This document shows, piece by piece, positions 1 through 20,395 of a stretch of 64,000 nucleotides of DNA. The notes under the pieces were generated by a model. The model saw only the letters and a program-made list of their open reading frames with translations, ran no database searches and had not been told where the DNA came from. Each line of letters starts with the position of its first letter. Positions within the stretch are counted from its first letter, which is position 1. Source of the stretch: Leptospira sanjuanensis (lineage in GTDB: Bacteria; Spirochaetota; Leptospiria; Leptospirales; Leptospiraceae). The stretch lies in NCBI RefSeq assembly GCF_022267325.1, contig NZ_JAIZBG010000001.1, positions 62,001 to 126,000 on the forward strand, in the 5' to 3' direction. Both the position numbers and the translations under genes were made by a program.

Positions 1-441
1 TAAAAACCAACCGGTAAAAACGTAATTGCAAAGAACGGCGATCGAACCCGGAATTCTTGAATCGAAATACGAAAGACCGGCCTCCTTTACGTTCGGACTT
101 CCTTCTAAAATTCGAAATCCGAATTCCCGTATCCAAGGAGAAAACAAAAGGATCAAGAACCCGAAAAAAAAAGCCAATACGATCGAACGGGCGAGAATAA
201 AAAGGGATTCTTTTTCATTCTTTTCTCCGGAGGCTTGCGCCGTTAGACCGGTGGTTCCCATTCTTAAAAAACCGAACATCCAAAAGATAAAATCAAATAG
301 GATCCCCGAAAGCGCAGCTCCGGCCATAAAGATATGAGTATCAAGATTTCCTAATATGGCTGTGTCCGCTAGACCGGTTAGCGGAACGGTGATATTCGCA
401 AGAATGTTGTAAAATGTAAGTCGGTAAAATCTGAATTTCAA
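1..441 (-). CDS. MATE-family (DinF-type) multidrug/Na+ antiporter, C-terminus cut by window edge
   Basis: Reading the minus strand from a TTG at 441 gives about 147 residues without a stop, running off the left edge. Near the N-terminus are NITVPLTGLADTAILGNL and FGFLRMGTTGLTAQA, which I recognise as the signature of DinF-type MATE transporters, twelve-helix inner-membrane proteins that exchange cations for drugs or metabolites. No ATG lies close to the N-terminus, so TTG is the likely start. It directly follows the stop codon of the upstream symporter gene (442-444), which suggests co-transcription and translational coupling. The family is secure; the substrate is unknown and about two thirds of the protein lies outside the window. 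Confidence 0.85.
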   Translation of the reverse strand, partial: MKFRFYRLTFYNILANITVPLTGLADTAILGNLDTHIFMAGAALSGILFDFIFWMFGFLRMGTTGLTAQASGEKNEKESLFILARSIVLAFFFGFLILLFSPWIREFGFRILEGSPNVKEAGLSYFDSRIPGSIAVLCNYVFTGWFL

Positions 442-1725
<1,284 letters not shown>

Positions 1726-1746
1726 ATTGGAAAACTCTTTTGATTC

Positions 1747-1777
<31 letters not shown>

Positions 1778-1867
1778 ATGAATTATTGAAACCGTTTTCA
1801 AGATTTTTTGAACGATGCCGTGCTTTTTCGAACGATATAAAGAATTAGAAAGACGGACCTGGAGATT

Positions 1868-4800
1868 ATGGGATTAGATTTTCTGAGATCAGATTTGATT
1901 CTGTTCAACTATTATTCTTTTGGCAGTCTTTTAGTAACGATTACCACCTTCTTCCTTGCCGTTTTTTTTATTAGTTTAAAAAGAAAGACGGTTGCGACGT
2001 ATCATCTCGGGATCGCCTTTTTCGTGTTCGGTCTTTTCGAGATCGGATACTTTATGGCCGCGTTTTACTATCATCCGATTGCGGCATATCATAGATGGTT
2101 GACGGGATGTTTGATTCTTCCCGCGGTGACTCATTTTACCCAGTTTTTTATCCGTTATCCGAGCAACTCGAATAAGAAGCTCGGTTTCTGGATGATGATC
2201 TTTCAGCACATTTTAGGGTTCATCGTCGCTTGCATCTTTATCTACATGACGTACATCTCGGAGAAGATTTACCACTTCACCGCGCATCATTGGGATTTCA
2301 ACGCGCTGATCTCTAGCAAATATCTGGCTTTTATGATCGCATTCTACTGCGTCATTGCATTTATCATCGTCCCTGCTTGGAGGATCGTCACCGATAAGGA
2401 AAAAAAGAGATTCGCAATCTTCCTGTTTGCCCTCGGGTTTATGATCGCGGCTTTTTATCCGAATATCGCTAACGTATTGAGTCGAGACGGTCTGATGGAA
2501 CGGTCCACTTACATGACCTCGAACGTTATTTTCTTTATCGCCGCGTTTTCGGTCGTCGTCATCGTCTTCATCAACAACAGTACCGAAAGAACCACATTCA
2601 TGGTTAAGATCGTGGGAATCACGTTATTCACGATTTGTTTGATCATGCAGTCCCTCGTATTTATTTCCAACCAGGATAAGGAATCCGAATACGATAGCCT
2701 TCATATCGTCAACAGCGAACGCGTTTTGGAAAGCGGTAAGATCAACAACGAAGTAGAATACACGCTTCGATACGATGAAAAAACGGGAGAATTGATTACG
2801 ACCGATTACAACTCGAAATACGGTTTGGATCTTCCGCTCGTAAAAGTGGATCTTCAGAATACTCTGATCTACGAGGAAATTGCGGCTCTCAGAGAAGATA
2901 ATTTTCGCGAGAACCTCAAAGCGATTCTTGATTCATCGCCGGAATACTTTGCCGGTTACAAAGACGCGATCTATAAGTTCGTTAAGGAAAATTCTTCCTT
3001 AAGTTCTAAGGATTTAAAAAAAGCGCTTCTAAAACATGCAGAAAAGCTAAACAAAGACGCCTTTGTTAATACGAACAAACTTCAGGGTATCAATCCGAAT
3101 TCTTTTTGCGAAGAAGGAAAATCCTATCTCGAAAAAAATAAGGATCTGGAATCCTTCAAAAACGGAATTCTGAAAAACTTAGAAGGATGTTCTTGGAAGG
3201 GAAAAGAAGTTTCCGGTAAGGAACTGAAAGCCGAATTCCTAAAATACTTCAGTTTGTTCAAACCCGCGGAAACCAGACACTACAGAAGAAGCGTGGACGG
3301 ACTTGGGCATCACGTTGCGTTTATGAAATACATCCCTGCAAAAAAGCAGGTAGTCGAACTCGGATTTTCGTATAAAAAATATCGCGAATTCATGCACCCG
3401 ACCTCGGTGAAGCAGACGATCATTTTGTTTGCGGTGATTTTTGTAGTACTCGTCTTATTTCCGTTATTCTTTAAAAGCAGTCTCGTCGATCCGTTGAACA
3501 ATTTGTTATCCGGGGTGGAAAAGGTAAACAAAGGGGATCTTGATGTGGAGGTTCCCGTTAAGGTTCGCGACGAAATCGGATTCTTAGCCGATTCGTTCAA
3601 CTCGATGGTTTCTTCGATCAAACAAGCGAGAAGAGAACTCCAGGACTACGCCGAAAACCTAGAAGAAAAGGTGAAAGAAAGAACTCAGGAAGTTCAGGAA
3701 AAAATGGAAGAGGTCCAAAGGCTGAAGGTTCAGCAGGACGGGGATTACTTCCTTACTTCCCTTTTGGCAAAACCGCTTTTTTACAACGCGAACAAATCGA
3801 AGCTCGTTCACACCGAATTCACGTTAAAGCAAAAGAAACAATTCGAGTTTCGCGGAAAACATTCGGACCTTGGCGGGGACATTTGCGTTACCGGAAATCT
3901 CCGTTTAGGAACTCAAGAAAGTTATAAACGTTATACGATGGCGATGAACGGAGACGCGATGGGTAAGTCCATGCAGGGCGCCGGCGGGGCTCTTGTTATG
4001 GGGGTAGTCATGAACTCCATCATGGCTCGCTCGGCGGCAAACAATAGGATTCTTAACAAGACTCCTTCCGAATGGTTAAGCGAAGTTTATCAGGAAATTC
4101 ATTCCGTATTCAAGTCGTTTAACGGAAGTATGGTGATTTCGGCGGTGGTATTCCTGATCGAGGAAGAAACCGGAAAATGTTTTTATTTCAATGCGGAACA
4201 CCCTTTTAGCGTTCTTTATCGCGACGGAAAAGCCAGCTTTTTGGAAGAAGGTCTTCAGCTCAGAAAACTCGGTTTGGATTCGGAGTTCGATTTTGAGGTG
4301 AGAACTTTCGAACTCAAAAAAGGCGACGTCCTGATTCTCGGATCGGACGGTCGCGACGATATCGATTTAACTCCGGAAGAAACCGTAAGAACGATCAACG
4401 AAGATGAAAACTTATTCTTAAGAAACGTGGAAAAGGGAAAAGGCGTCCTCGAAGACATCGAAAGCGAAATCCGAAAATACGGAGAATTGACGGACGACCT
4501 TTCCTTATTGAAGATCGAATTCCAAGTAGAAAAGAAAAAAGACGAACTGGATGAAATGTTCACCGGCGGTGATCGCATCGAGGTCGCTCTTAATCCGGAC
4601 GTGATCTACGAAGACGCGAAACAACTTTACAAAGCCGGTAAAGTGGAACAGGCTCTGGAACTTCTCAAGACCGGTTACACGCACGACACCGCTAATCAAA
4701 AGATCAACAAGCTTCTCGGTCTTTTGAGTTTTAAGGGAAAAGACTATACGACCGCGATCGAAGTTTTAAGCAACTATCTGAAAACGGATCCGGGACTTCA

Positions 4801-5050
4801 CGAGTATTGGTTTTATCTCTCGATTGCGAACAAGAAAGTCGGAAAATACGAACAAGCATTGCAGGCGAGCTTGAAACTGAGAGACATTCAACCGGAGAAT
4901 CTTTCCAATCTCGTCAACCTTTCCGATATCTATCGACTAACGGATCAATTCGATCTCGCGGAAGAAGTGGCTCGAAAGCTGATGCATCTTGATCCGGGCA
5001 ATCAAAACGGGGAAAGACTTCTCAAACTCATCGAAAGAGATCGTGCGTAA
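1868..5050 (+). CDS. membrane sensor PP2C/SpoIIE-type serine phosphatase with HAMP and TPR domains (copy 1)
   Basis: The protein has 1060 residues. About 250 N-terminal residues form a multi-helix membrane block with conserved HP.AAYHRW and HFTAHHWDFNA segments. A roughly 250-residue presumably extracytoplasmic region follows, then a last TM helix near 515-535, a HAMP domain (about 536-590), a short coiled coil, a PP2C/SpoIIE domain (about 621-885) and TPR repeats (about 915-1060). Metal-binding signatures remain: DLGGD near 667, NGDAMGKSMQGAGG near 692, GSDGRDD near 824 and TDDLSLL near 875, so it is probably catalytically active. Such proteins dephosphorylate STAS-domain anti-anti-sigma factors. 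A GGAG precedes the ATG. Copy 2 lies 1.1 kb downstream. The ligand sensed and the target are unknown. Confidence 0.9.
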   Translation: MGLDFLRSDLILFNYYSFGSLLVTITTFFLAVFFISLKRKTVATYHLGIAFFVFGLFEIGYFMAAFYYHPIAAYHRWLTGCLILPAVTHFTQFFIRYPSNSNKKLGFWMMIFQHILGFIVACIFIYMTYISEKIYHFTAHHWDFNALISSKYLAFMIAFYCVIAFIIVPAWRIVTDKEKKRFAIFLFALGFMIAAFYPNIANVLSRDGLMERSTYMTSNVIFFIAAFSVVVIVFINNSTERTTFMVKIVGITLFTICLIMQSLVFISNQDKESEYDSLHIVNSERVLESGKINNEVEYTLRYDEKTGELITTDYNSKYGLDLPLVKVDLQNTLIYEEIAALREDNFRENLKAILDSSPEYFAGYKDAIYKFVKENSSLSSKDLKKALLKHAEKLNKDAFVNTNKLQGINPNSFCEEGKSYLEKNKDLESFKNGILKNLEGCSWKGKEVSGKELKAEFLKYFSLFKPAETRHYRRSVDGLGHHVAFMKYIPAKKQVVELGFSYKKYREFMHPTSVKQTIILFAVIFVVLVLFPLFFKSSLVDPLNNLLSGVEKVNKGDLDVEVPVKVRDEIGFLADSFNSMVSSIKQARRELQDYAENLEEKVKERTQEVQEKMEEVQRLKVQQDGDYFLTSLLAKPLFYNANKSKLVHTEFTLKQKKQFEFRGKHSDLGGDICVTGNLRLGTQESYKRYTMAMNGDAMGKSMQGAGGALVMGVVMNSIMARSAANNRILNKTPSEWLSEVYQEIHSVFKSFNGSMVISAVVFLIEEETGKCFYFNAEHPFSVLYRDGKASFLEEGLQLRKLGLDSEFDFEVRTFELKKGDVLILGSDGRDDIDLTPEETVRTINEDENLFLRNVEKGKGVLEDIESEIRKYGELTDDLSLLKIEFQVEKKKDELDEMFTGGDRIEVALNPDVIYEDAKQLYKAGKVEQALELLKTGYTHDTANQKINKLLGLLSFKGKDYTTAIEVLSNYLKTDPGLHEYWFYLSIANKKVGKYEQALQASLKLRDIQPENLSNLVNLSDIYRLTDQFDLAEEVARKLMHLDPGNQNGERLLKLIERDRA

Positions 5051-5939
5051 GTTCCTCATAGGGTTTTTACTTCTTTTTTCGTTCAGTATCTATTCGGATA
5101 AAAGCGCCGCCGCGTGGGTTCGGAGAATTCCTCTGAACCGCGGGGAACTCGTTTTGGAAATTCGAAATTCTTCCCAGGATAAGGAATGGAACGAGTTTGC
5201 CTATCGAAAGACCGGCGATCTTTTTCGAGCGCTCGAATCCTATTCCGGAATTTCTTTTCACGAAGCGAGCGCTTCCGTGTTCGAAGGTCAAAAGGCCTCC
5301 GAAAAATATAAGGTGCTCTTGGTCGTTCAGGACCAGGTCGTATTAAACGGAACCCGCGTCGGCGGTTACAACAACATCTCCGGTGATTTAGGACCCTCTC
5401 GTGGGATTTTTATGGAGCCGGATCTTTCGCCCGCCGGTTATCCGGCTTTGCTCTTTCACGAACTCGGTCATTTTTATTTTTCCAACATTCCTTGGTTGAG
5501 CGAAGGCTTGGTTTCCTTTTTACCCTTCGTTCTTTATAAAGAGAAAAAGATCAATCTTACCAAAGAAGAGTTAATCTCGATTGCGGAAGAATGGAGTTCC
5601 GAAGAAGGGTTGCAAGGCGGGAAGGATTTCCCTTTGGACCCCGACTTTCGAGAAAAAAATCCGGCAGCCACCCCGACCTTTTACAATAAAGCTCTGAAGA
5701 TTCAATATATTCTATATAAAGAATTGGGTCCGGCCGGTTACAGGGATTTTGTCAAAAAATTAGTGTTCGAGAATTCACCCAAAACAACGGGAGAAGTGAT
5801 CCTGATCCTAAAGTCGATCCGGGATAAAAATTGGTCCAGCCTGCTTCGAGGGTGGGTAACGCGTGGTCCATACGAAGTTTATACCTGGAAAACCTTCCAA
5901 AGAGAATCGATCCTGGGCACTTTCGTGCAACTTCCTTGA
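5043..5939 (+). CDS. exported HExxH metalloprotease-like protein
   Basis: I chose the GTG at 5043 (298 residues) because a hydrophobic export signal (RKFLIGFLLLFSFS) follows directly. An upstream ATG at 4989 would add 18 unrelated residues encoded inside the phosphatase gene. The start overlaps the phosphatase stop by 8 nt, indicating translational coupling. HELGH at 139-143, followed by WLSEGL with a Glu at 154, looks like the zinc site of gluzincin-type (peptidase MA-like) proteases, although the spacing to the third ligand is short. The remainder is alpha/beta-like with no recognised domain. Its coupling to a sensor phosphatase suggests a role in the same envelope-signalling pathway; this is inference. 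Proteolytic activity is unproven. Confidence 0.75.
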   Translation: MRKFLIGFLLLFSFSIYSDKSAAAWVRRIPLNRGELVLEIRNSSQDKEWNEFAYRKTGDLFRALESYSGISFHEASASVFEGQKASEKYKVLLVVQDQVVLNGTRVGGYNNISGDLGPSRGIFMEPDLSPAGYPALLFHELGHFYFSNIPWLSEGLVSFLPFVLYKEKKINLTKEELISIAEEWSSEEGLQGGKDFPLDPDFREKNPAATPTFYNKALKIQYILYKELGPAGYRDFVKKLVFENSPKTTGEVILILKSIRDKNWSSLLRGWVTRGPYEVYTWKTFQRESILGTFVQLP

Positions 5940-6146
5940 AAACGAACGCTTGTTCCGTTTAAATTCGCCCTTCTTTCCTGAAGTGCTCGCAGAAAGCCGA
6001 CGGATCAGCCCGTTAAATCGAATCTATCCTATTTTATCATTGAAAAGAAGCTTTGTACCAATAGAGTAACGTCTGTTCGGAAAAAATAGAAATCGGTTCG
6101 AATTGAATCGCCGAGAGATTTTTTAAAAGAAAAGGTTTGTAAGACT

Positions 6147-9347
<3,201 letters not shown>

Positions 9348-9353
9348 GGAAAG

Positions 9354-9396
9354 AGAATCTCTCCGTTTGTTTTGATCGGAGAGATTCTAATTTTTT
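9354..9396 (+). terminator. intrinsic terminator after sensor phosphatase copy 2
   Basis: A perfect 12-bp inverted repeat (AGAATCTCTCCG at 9354-9365 and its complement at 9377-9388) encloses an 11-nt loop and is followed by a T run. It sits just after the phosphatase stop and faces the convergent DUF2147 gene. Confidence 0.85.
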
Positions 9397-9451
9397 AGTT
9401 TTGCAACAAAGGATCCTTTTTATTTCCTCTGATTGGTGAGAAGGGATGGAA

Positions 9452-9964
<513 letters not shown>

Positions 9965-9997
9965 AATGAGAAGAAAGTCAACAAAAAAGAAAGAATT

Positions 9998-11302
<1,305 letters not shown>

Positions 11303-11400
11303 TTCAATGCACCATTTTCTAGGCAGAATAATTCTTGCCGAAACCTTTTTGTTCCGATAAACTAGATGCCCGTCGTAAATTTTTCAAGCCAAGTAAGGTT

Positions 11401-12129
11401 ATGTTACATAAATCGAGAAAAATTTTCCTAACAATTCTGCTCTTATCCTTCTTCTTTCAATGCAAAGAAAGCGACTCCAGCAACGATTTATTTACCGGAC
11501 TCGGTTTGGGGAGTCCCGTGATTACTTCGATCGATCCGCCGTCCGGATCTCCTCCGCAGACGGACGGAGTTTCTTATACGGGAACTCAGATTACTATCAC
11601 GGGAAGAAATTTCGCTCCGAGTTCCGCGGAGACGTTCGTGAAATTCAACGGACTTTCCGGCACGATCTTTTCCGTGACTACGACGGAAATCATCACCACC
11701 GTTCCGTCCGGAACTACGGCCGGATTTTTGACCGTCGCTAAGACCGACGGTTTTTGTGATACGGTTTACGGGACCGACGGATACAACTGTTCGGCGAGAC
11801 GGTTCTACGTAGACTGTTACAAAGCCTACTCGAATATCTACGGCGATGAAACTGCAGTGAATTATCCCGATTCACAAACCATTAAATTTACGGATGATTA
11901 TTCCACGAAGGCGTTCCGATCCAATCTCCGAGAAACGGGCGGGACGATTCTTACCTTTGAATGCGATAACTTGGTCGCTGTGAAATATTTTACGACCAGT
12001 TGTACGACCGTCGACGTAGGAACACTCGCTGCTCCGGTATACAACCCGACGATCAATTTTGCGGACAATTATGCCGTTCAATATTTCATAACGACGGGAA
12101 AGGGAAGTTGTAAGATCGGATTTCAATAA
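11401..12129 (+). CDS. IPT/TIG-domain putative lipoprotein
   Basis: From the ATG at 11401 (AAGG upstream) the protein has 242 residues. It begins with a basic stretch, a hydrophobic core and FFFQC, a relaxed spirochaetal lipobox with Cys at 21. An IPT/TIG immunoglobulin-like domain follows (about 40-130: PVITSIDPPSG, GTQITITGRNFAP, VKFNG, TTEIITTVPSGTTAG). The C-terminal half is Cys- and Thr-rich with no recognised domain. IPT domains occur in surface and adhesion proteins, so an outer-surface or periplasmic location is likely. The function is unknown. The longer ORF start at 11335 is less likely because the signal peptide would then be internal. Confidence 0.8.
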   Translation: MLHKSRKIFLTILLLSFFFQCKESDSSNDLFTGLGLGSPVITSIDPPSGSPPQTDGVSYTGTQITITGRNFAPSSAETFVKFNGLSGTIFSVTTTEIITTVPSGTTAGFLTVAKTDGFCDTVYGTDGYNCSARRFYVDCYKAYSNIYGDETAVNYPDSQTIKFTDDYSTKAFRSNLRETGGTILTFECDNLVAVKYFTTSCTTVDVGTLAAPVYNPTINFADNYAVQYFITTGKGSCKIGFQ

Positions 12130-12183
12130 AAAATGTTTGGTTTTTTTAGGTAAATCTGTTAGAGTTCGACTAGGAGTTGTATC

Positions 12184-12393
<210 letters not shown>

Positions 12394-12421
12394 ATCGGAG
12401 GAGAATGATTCAGAACTTTAA

Positions 12422-12459
<38 letters not shown>

Positions 12460-12481
12460 CCGAAGATTGTTTTGACTAAAA

Positions 12482-12855
<374 letters not shown>

Positions 12856-12885
12856 AATTCCTGTTTAACTTTTTCGTCATTATGG

Positions 12886-12919
<34 letters not shown>

Positions 12920-12960
12920 CCCCATTCCGAATGTGTTGGAAATTCAAAACAAGGCATTTA

Positions 12961-14049
12961 TCAGCTCTTGTCCGGAATTTCAAAAAAATGAAACAACCTC
13001 GGATTGGGCTCTCCGATCTTCCAAAGATACGCATCCAAAACGTAATGGGTAAATTGTGGTAGAAAAAGTAAGGAAACCAAAAGTGCGGAAACGATTTCGG
13101 GAAGTTCGAAAGAATAGAAACTCGAATTCTTAAAAATCTGAGAATGGTCTTTCCATATAAAACTGTCCCAAGTCCATTCTTCGACGAACGCAAATACGAA
13201 CAAAACGCACACAAAACATACAAGAATCTTAATCCACGACCCCGTTCTAAAAATTTCCAATTTGATTTCGGAAGGATTCCGTGCCGTGTAATAGAAAAGT
13301 AGGAATAGATACGGAACCCCGTGATTGATTACGTTCGTAACCGTAAAAGAAAAGTCGGAATTAAAATAAACGATTCCGAAATACCATACGATCCACGTAT
13401 TCAAAACAAGAAGAATCTTCCCCAATGGAAAGGAACGTTCCTTTATAAAAAGAAATCCATGGGCGAGAAGATAAATACCGAGCCAAATAAACTGAAACCA
13501 AAGCAAAGCGTCCGCGACATTCGGCAAAGGATAGATCAGAAAGTCTCCGTCCATAAACCAGGAGAATTCCCGCTTTTGATCCGTTAGGTGCCAATATAAG
13601 ATCGGAATTCCGCCCATTAGATAGATCGTACTCTTATCTAACCAAAACGGAATTTGTTTTGAATCCGTTTTTTTCCGATAAAGAGCCATAAATCCGAACT
13701 GCTGCCGTATAAAGTGGAAGACCGCGACGTAACTCATCACTCTCCAAAACCAAATCATTCCGAACGAATATAGAAACACGGAAAACAAAAAACAAACGAT
13801 CGGAACGGTTATTAGAAGAGTTTTCTTTTCCTTCCATTCTTCCTCGTTGACATAGGAGCGAAACAATGTCGAGTAAACATGAGCCACGTCGATCAATAGA
13901 ACTGTACAAAACCAAATCCACGGATCGACTTCGGAAGGAAGAATATTCCAGATTTTGAATGTGAGTAAGAGTGCGACCGAAACGATCCCAGGAAGAATAA
14001 TAAACGCGAGATCCAGAGACGATCTAAAAATCCATCCCCTCGAATTCAT
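12961..14049 (-). CDS. multi-pass membrane protein of unknown function
   Basis: The 362-residue protein has about nine hydrophobic segments. Polar residues are clustered in otherwise hydrophobic surroundings: DVAHVYSTLFRSY, FHFIRQQFGFMALYRKK and, near the C-terminus, HYVLDAYLWKIGE. Several membrane histidines and acidic residues could bind a metal or act in catalysis, but I do not recognise an enzyme family. The gene start overlaps the stop of the flavin oxidoreductase gene by 4 nt (14046-14049), so the two are translationally coupled and probably act together, perhaps on a lipid or isoprenoid; that is inference. Confidence 0.72.
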   Translation of the reverse strand: MNSRGWIFRSSLDLAFIILPGIVSVALLLTFKIWNILPSEVDPWIWFCTVLLIDVAHVYSTLFRSYVNEEEWKEKKTLLITVPIVCFLFSVFLYSFGMIWFWRVMSYVAVFHFIRQQFGFMALYRKKTDSKQIPFWLDKSTIYLMGGIPILYWHLTDQKREFSWFMDGDFLIYPLPNVADALLWFQFIWLGIYLLAHGFLFIKERSFPLGKILLVLNTWIVWYFGIVYFNSDFSFTVTNVINHGVPYLFLLFYYTARNPSEIKLEIFRTGSWIKILVCFVCVLFVFAFVEEWTWDSFIWKDHSQIFKNSSFYSFELPEIVSALLVSLLFLPQFTHYVLDAYLWKIGEPNPRLFHFFEIPDKS

Positions 14050-15689
14050 AACTTTTGTTCCCCGAGAACTTTATTGGCCGCATTGTGTCCTCTGACGAGG
14101 GCTTCTTCAAAGATGGAAATTCCACTGAGGTCCGAATGCGCAAAGTGAAGATTCGGATACGAGACGGAAAGTTTTTCCCTTTTTCCGCCCCATATCAATT
14201 CCGGAACCGGCCGAATCATTGCATGTGCATAAGTCATAATGTCGATGTTTTGAATTCTTTTTTCGATATCCGAATGCGCTCTTTTTAAATCGAAGAGAAT
14301 GGATTCTTTCCAATCGGACCAAGAGGTTCGCATCATTTTTTTTCGGGTCGCGAGCGTGTCCGCGGCGCCGAATGCTTGGTAATATGTTAAAACGGATTCT
14401 TCCCTTCCCGCGCGTAAATCTTGATGTGTGGATACGATGTATCCTAATGAAGGACTTTGATAGATGACGTTGTCCCAGCACGGAGGAATTCCTTTTCCCG
14501 TTGGAATTTTGTCTACGCTTAGATTGGCGACCAGCCAAGGGGAATAAGTAAGTCCTTCCGCGACGCCCGTTTTCTCTTCGAGAATATATTTTCTCGTGAA
14601 GGATGGCAGTGAATACACGATCGAATCGCAAAGGAGAAGTTTCTGTTCCCCGCTCACAGGAGAATACGTTTGAACCGCGAAATTCGCATCTTTCGAAAAG
14701 TGCGGAATCACTTTTTCGACCAGAGTTTCGGTTTGAATCTTCGATCGAATCGGAGCCCGTAACTTCTCCGTTAAAAAACCGTTTCCTTCCGGCCATGTTA
14801 GAAGCGTAAGATCTTCCCCCGTTGCGTCTACGGGTCGTGAACAAAAATAATGCAGGCCGATCCAGGCGGAAACCGTTTCCATCGAACCGCCGAAGTCGTC
14901 TCGAACGGAATAATCCAGAAACCAGAACAATTCTTTCGTTTGAAATCCTTGTTCCTTGATATATTCAAAAAAGTTAATTTTATCCAACTTAAGAATTTCC
15001 GGATCTAGCGATGAAAGATCGATCGGGATCGAAAAGGCTTTTTTTCCGTCTCTTCCGATTTTGGATCTCCAGCCTTGAATGAACTTTTTAAATTTCTTTT
15101 CCTCGTTTGCGGCGGGCGAGTTCGGAGATCCGATCGGAAAAAGGCCTTCGTTCCATCTTCCTTGGTGGAAAATTCTTTCCTCCGGATCGAAACAAAGATA
15201 TCGCTCGTCGTAGATCGGTTTGCCTTGTTTGTCCTTGCCGATTATGATTCGATTTTCTTCCAAGAATTTTCGGACAAGAACCGCTTCTTCTCCCGGTTGA
15301 GGAAGATAATGCGCGCCCCAAGGATAGGAGCCGATTCGATTCGTTCCCGATTTTGAGTTTCCTCCGCTTTCGTTTTCCAACTCGATAATTTTGAAATCGT
15401 TGAAGCCCGCTTTGTGAAGATAATAACCCGCGCTGAGTCCGGCGATTCCTCCGCCCAAAATCAACGCCTTCGTTTTTTCGGAAGCCGCGAGATGGATGTT
15501 CGATGAAGGAGCCGCATCCTTGTTGTTTCGAATTCGATGCGCGACGTTTCCGTTCGGACCCACGATCGTTCCGGTGATTCTATGTATGAATTTTAAGAAC
15601 CAAACTCCTCCCGCGAGCGCGGAAATACAAAGACCCAAAACGGTGAGAAAGGATTTTCTAGAAATGGATTTGGAATCTTCTTCTTGCAT
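14046..15689 (-). CDS. FAD-dependent flavin amine-oxidase-type oxidoreductase, membrane-anchored or exported
   Basis: From the ATG at 15689 the protein has 547 residues; a TTG at 15728 would add 13. The N-terminus holds SRKSFL before a hydrophobic helix. This resembles a Tat signal with RK in place of RR, or an anchor. A dinucleotide-binding motif ALILGGGIAGLSAGYYLHKAG follows near residue 75, then an ELENESGGNS segment typical of phytoene-desaturase and amine-oxidase-like flavoproteins. The substrate is unknown. The stop overlaps the start of the downstream membrane protein gene, which suggests a two-gene pathway. Confidence 0.8.
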   Translation of the reverse strand: MQEEDSKSISRKSFLTVLGLCISALAGGVWFLKFIHRITGTIVGPNGNVAHRIRNNKDAAPSSNIHLAASEKTKALILGGGIAGLSAGYYLHKAGFNDFKIIELENESGGNSKSGTNRIGSYPWGAHYLPQPGEEAVLVRKFLEENRIIIGKDKQGKPIYDERYLCFDPEERIFHQGRWNEGLFPIGSPNSPAANEEKKFKKFIQGWRSKIGRDGKKAFSIPIDLSSLDPEILKLDKINFFEYIKEQGFQTKELFWFLDYSVRDDFGGSMETVSAWIGLHYFCSRPVDATGEDLTLLTWPEGNGFLTEKLRAPIRSKIQTETLVEKVIPHFSKDANFAVQTYSPVSGEQKLLLCDSIVYSLPSFTRKYILEEKTGVAEGLTYSPWLVANLSVDKIPTGKGIPPCWDNVIYQSPSLGYIVSTHQDLRAGREESVLTYYQAFGAADTLATRKKMMRTSWSDWKESILFDLKRAHSDIEKRIQNIDIMTYAHAMIRPVPELIWGGKREKLSVSYPNLHFAHSDLSGISIFEEALVRGHNAANKVLGEQKL

Positions 15690-15759
15690 CGTTGTTGAGA
15701 AGAATGAAGGGAATTCGAATTCGTGCAAGGAAAAATGGAGTAAAAGAATTGCGTTTGAA

Positions 15760-17373
<1,614 letters not shown>

Positions 17374-17520
17374 AAAAGCCCCCAGGCGAGTCGCCCGATT
17401 TTCAATGTCTCCGGGTGAAGCCGGAAAAGCCAGAAAAAAGTATCCCTTGTTTTCCCGTTTTTGAATTTCCCCCGGAACAGTCTAAGAAAAGATAGAATTC
17501 AATTTATCTTAGGAGTTCCC

Positions 17521-18366
<846 letters not shown>

Positions 18367-18404
18367 AAATTTAAATCGAGTTGTAGAAACCGATTTATAA
18401 AGGT

Positions 18405-18442
18405 GATATTCGTAGTTTAGAATTTTCTAAATTACGAATATC
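18405..18442. terminator. long AT-rich hairpin between convergent genes, possible terminator
   Basis: A 17-bp stem (GATATTCGTAGTTTAGA at 18405-18421 pairing with 18426-18442, including one G-U) encloses a 4-nt loop. No clear T run follows on either strand, so this is either a factor-assisted terminator or an mRNA 3' stabiliser for dapF and the convergent plsC-like gene. Confidence 0.55.
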
Positions 18443-18454
18443 TTCGTACGCATC

Positions 18455-19159
<705 letters not shown>

Positions 19160-19198
19160 GATCTACTCCCTCGAATCGTTGCGACGAGGCCGGCTATT

Positions 19199-20024
<826 letters not shown>

Positions 20025-20381
20025 GTGGTTAGAATGGAAATTTCAAAAGAAGATTATTCCGTTGAAACGGAAAAAAATCGCGGAAGAATCAGAATCTCCG
20101 GAACGCTTCGTCTCCTCAACGTCGAAGAATATGATCCCATCATCAACCAAATCGAAACGATGCTCGACGATTCCGGTCGCGGAAAAGCGGTCATCGACAT
20201 TAAGAATTTGGATTTTTTAAACAGCGCCGGAATCGCGAGTTTATCCCGATTCGTGGCCGCTTACGATAAGAAGAATATCAACAATGTCGAGATCAAAGGA
20301 AACAAGGATCGATATTGGCAGATTAAATTTTTGGAAAATCTTAAAAAGCTTAGATCGGAAATCAAAACAACTCTTGAGTAA
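20025..20381 (+). CDS. STAS-domain protein, anti-anti-sigma / slr1659-like regulator
   Basis: A protein of 118 residues from the GTG at 20025 (AGG 4 nt upstream) or 115 from the ATG at 20034. A single STAS-like domain spans it: GRIRISGTLRLLNVEEYDPI, AVIDIKNLDFLNSAGIASLSRF and a C-terminal strand-helix. The Ser of NSAG aligns with the phosphorylated Ser of the DSSG/DSTG motif in SpoIIAA and RsbV, so a partner-switching role (binding an anti-sigma kinase when unphosphorylated) is plausible. The gene converges on a GHKL ATPase gene 14 bp away; slr1658/slr1659-type proteins are known to pair this way in function. Targets are unknown. Confidence 0.8.
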   Translation: MVRMEISKEDYSVETEKNRGRIRISGTLRLLNVEEYDPIINQIETMLDDSGRGKAVIDIKNLDFLNSAGIASLSRFVAAYDKKNINNVEIKGNKDRYWQIKFLENLKKLRSEIKTTLE

Positions 20382-20395
20382 CGGGTTTTTCCGTT

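Noticed and set aside
14107..14844. 245-residue minus-strand frame inside the flavin oxidoreductase gene
   Set aside because: It is an alternative frame of a confirmed gene and has no family signature.
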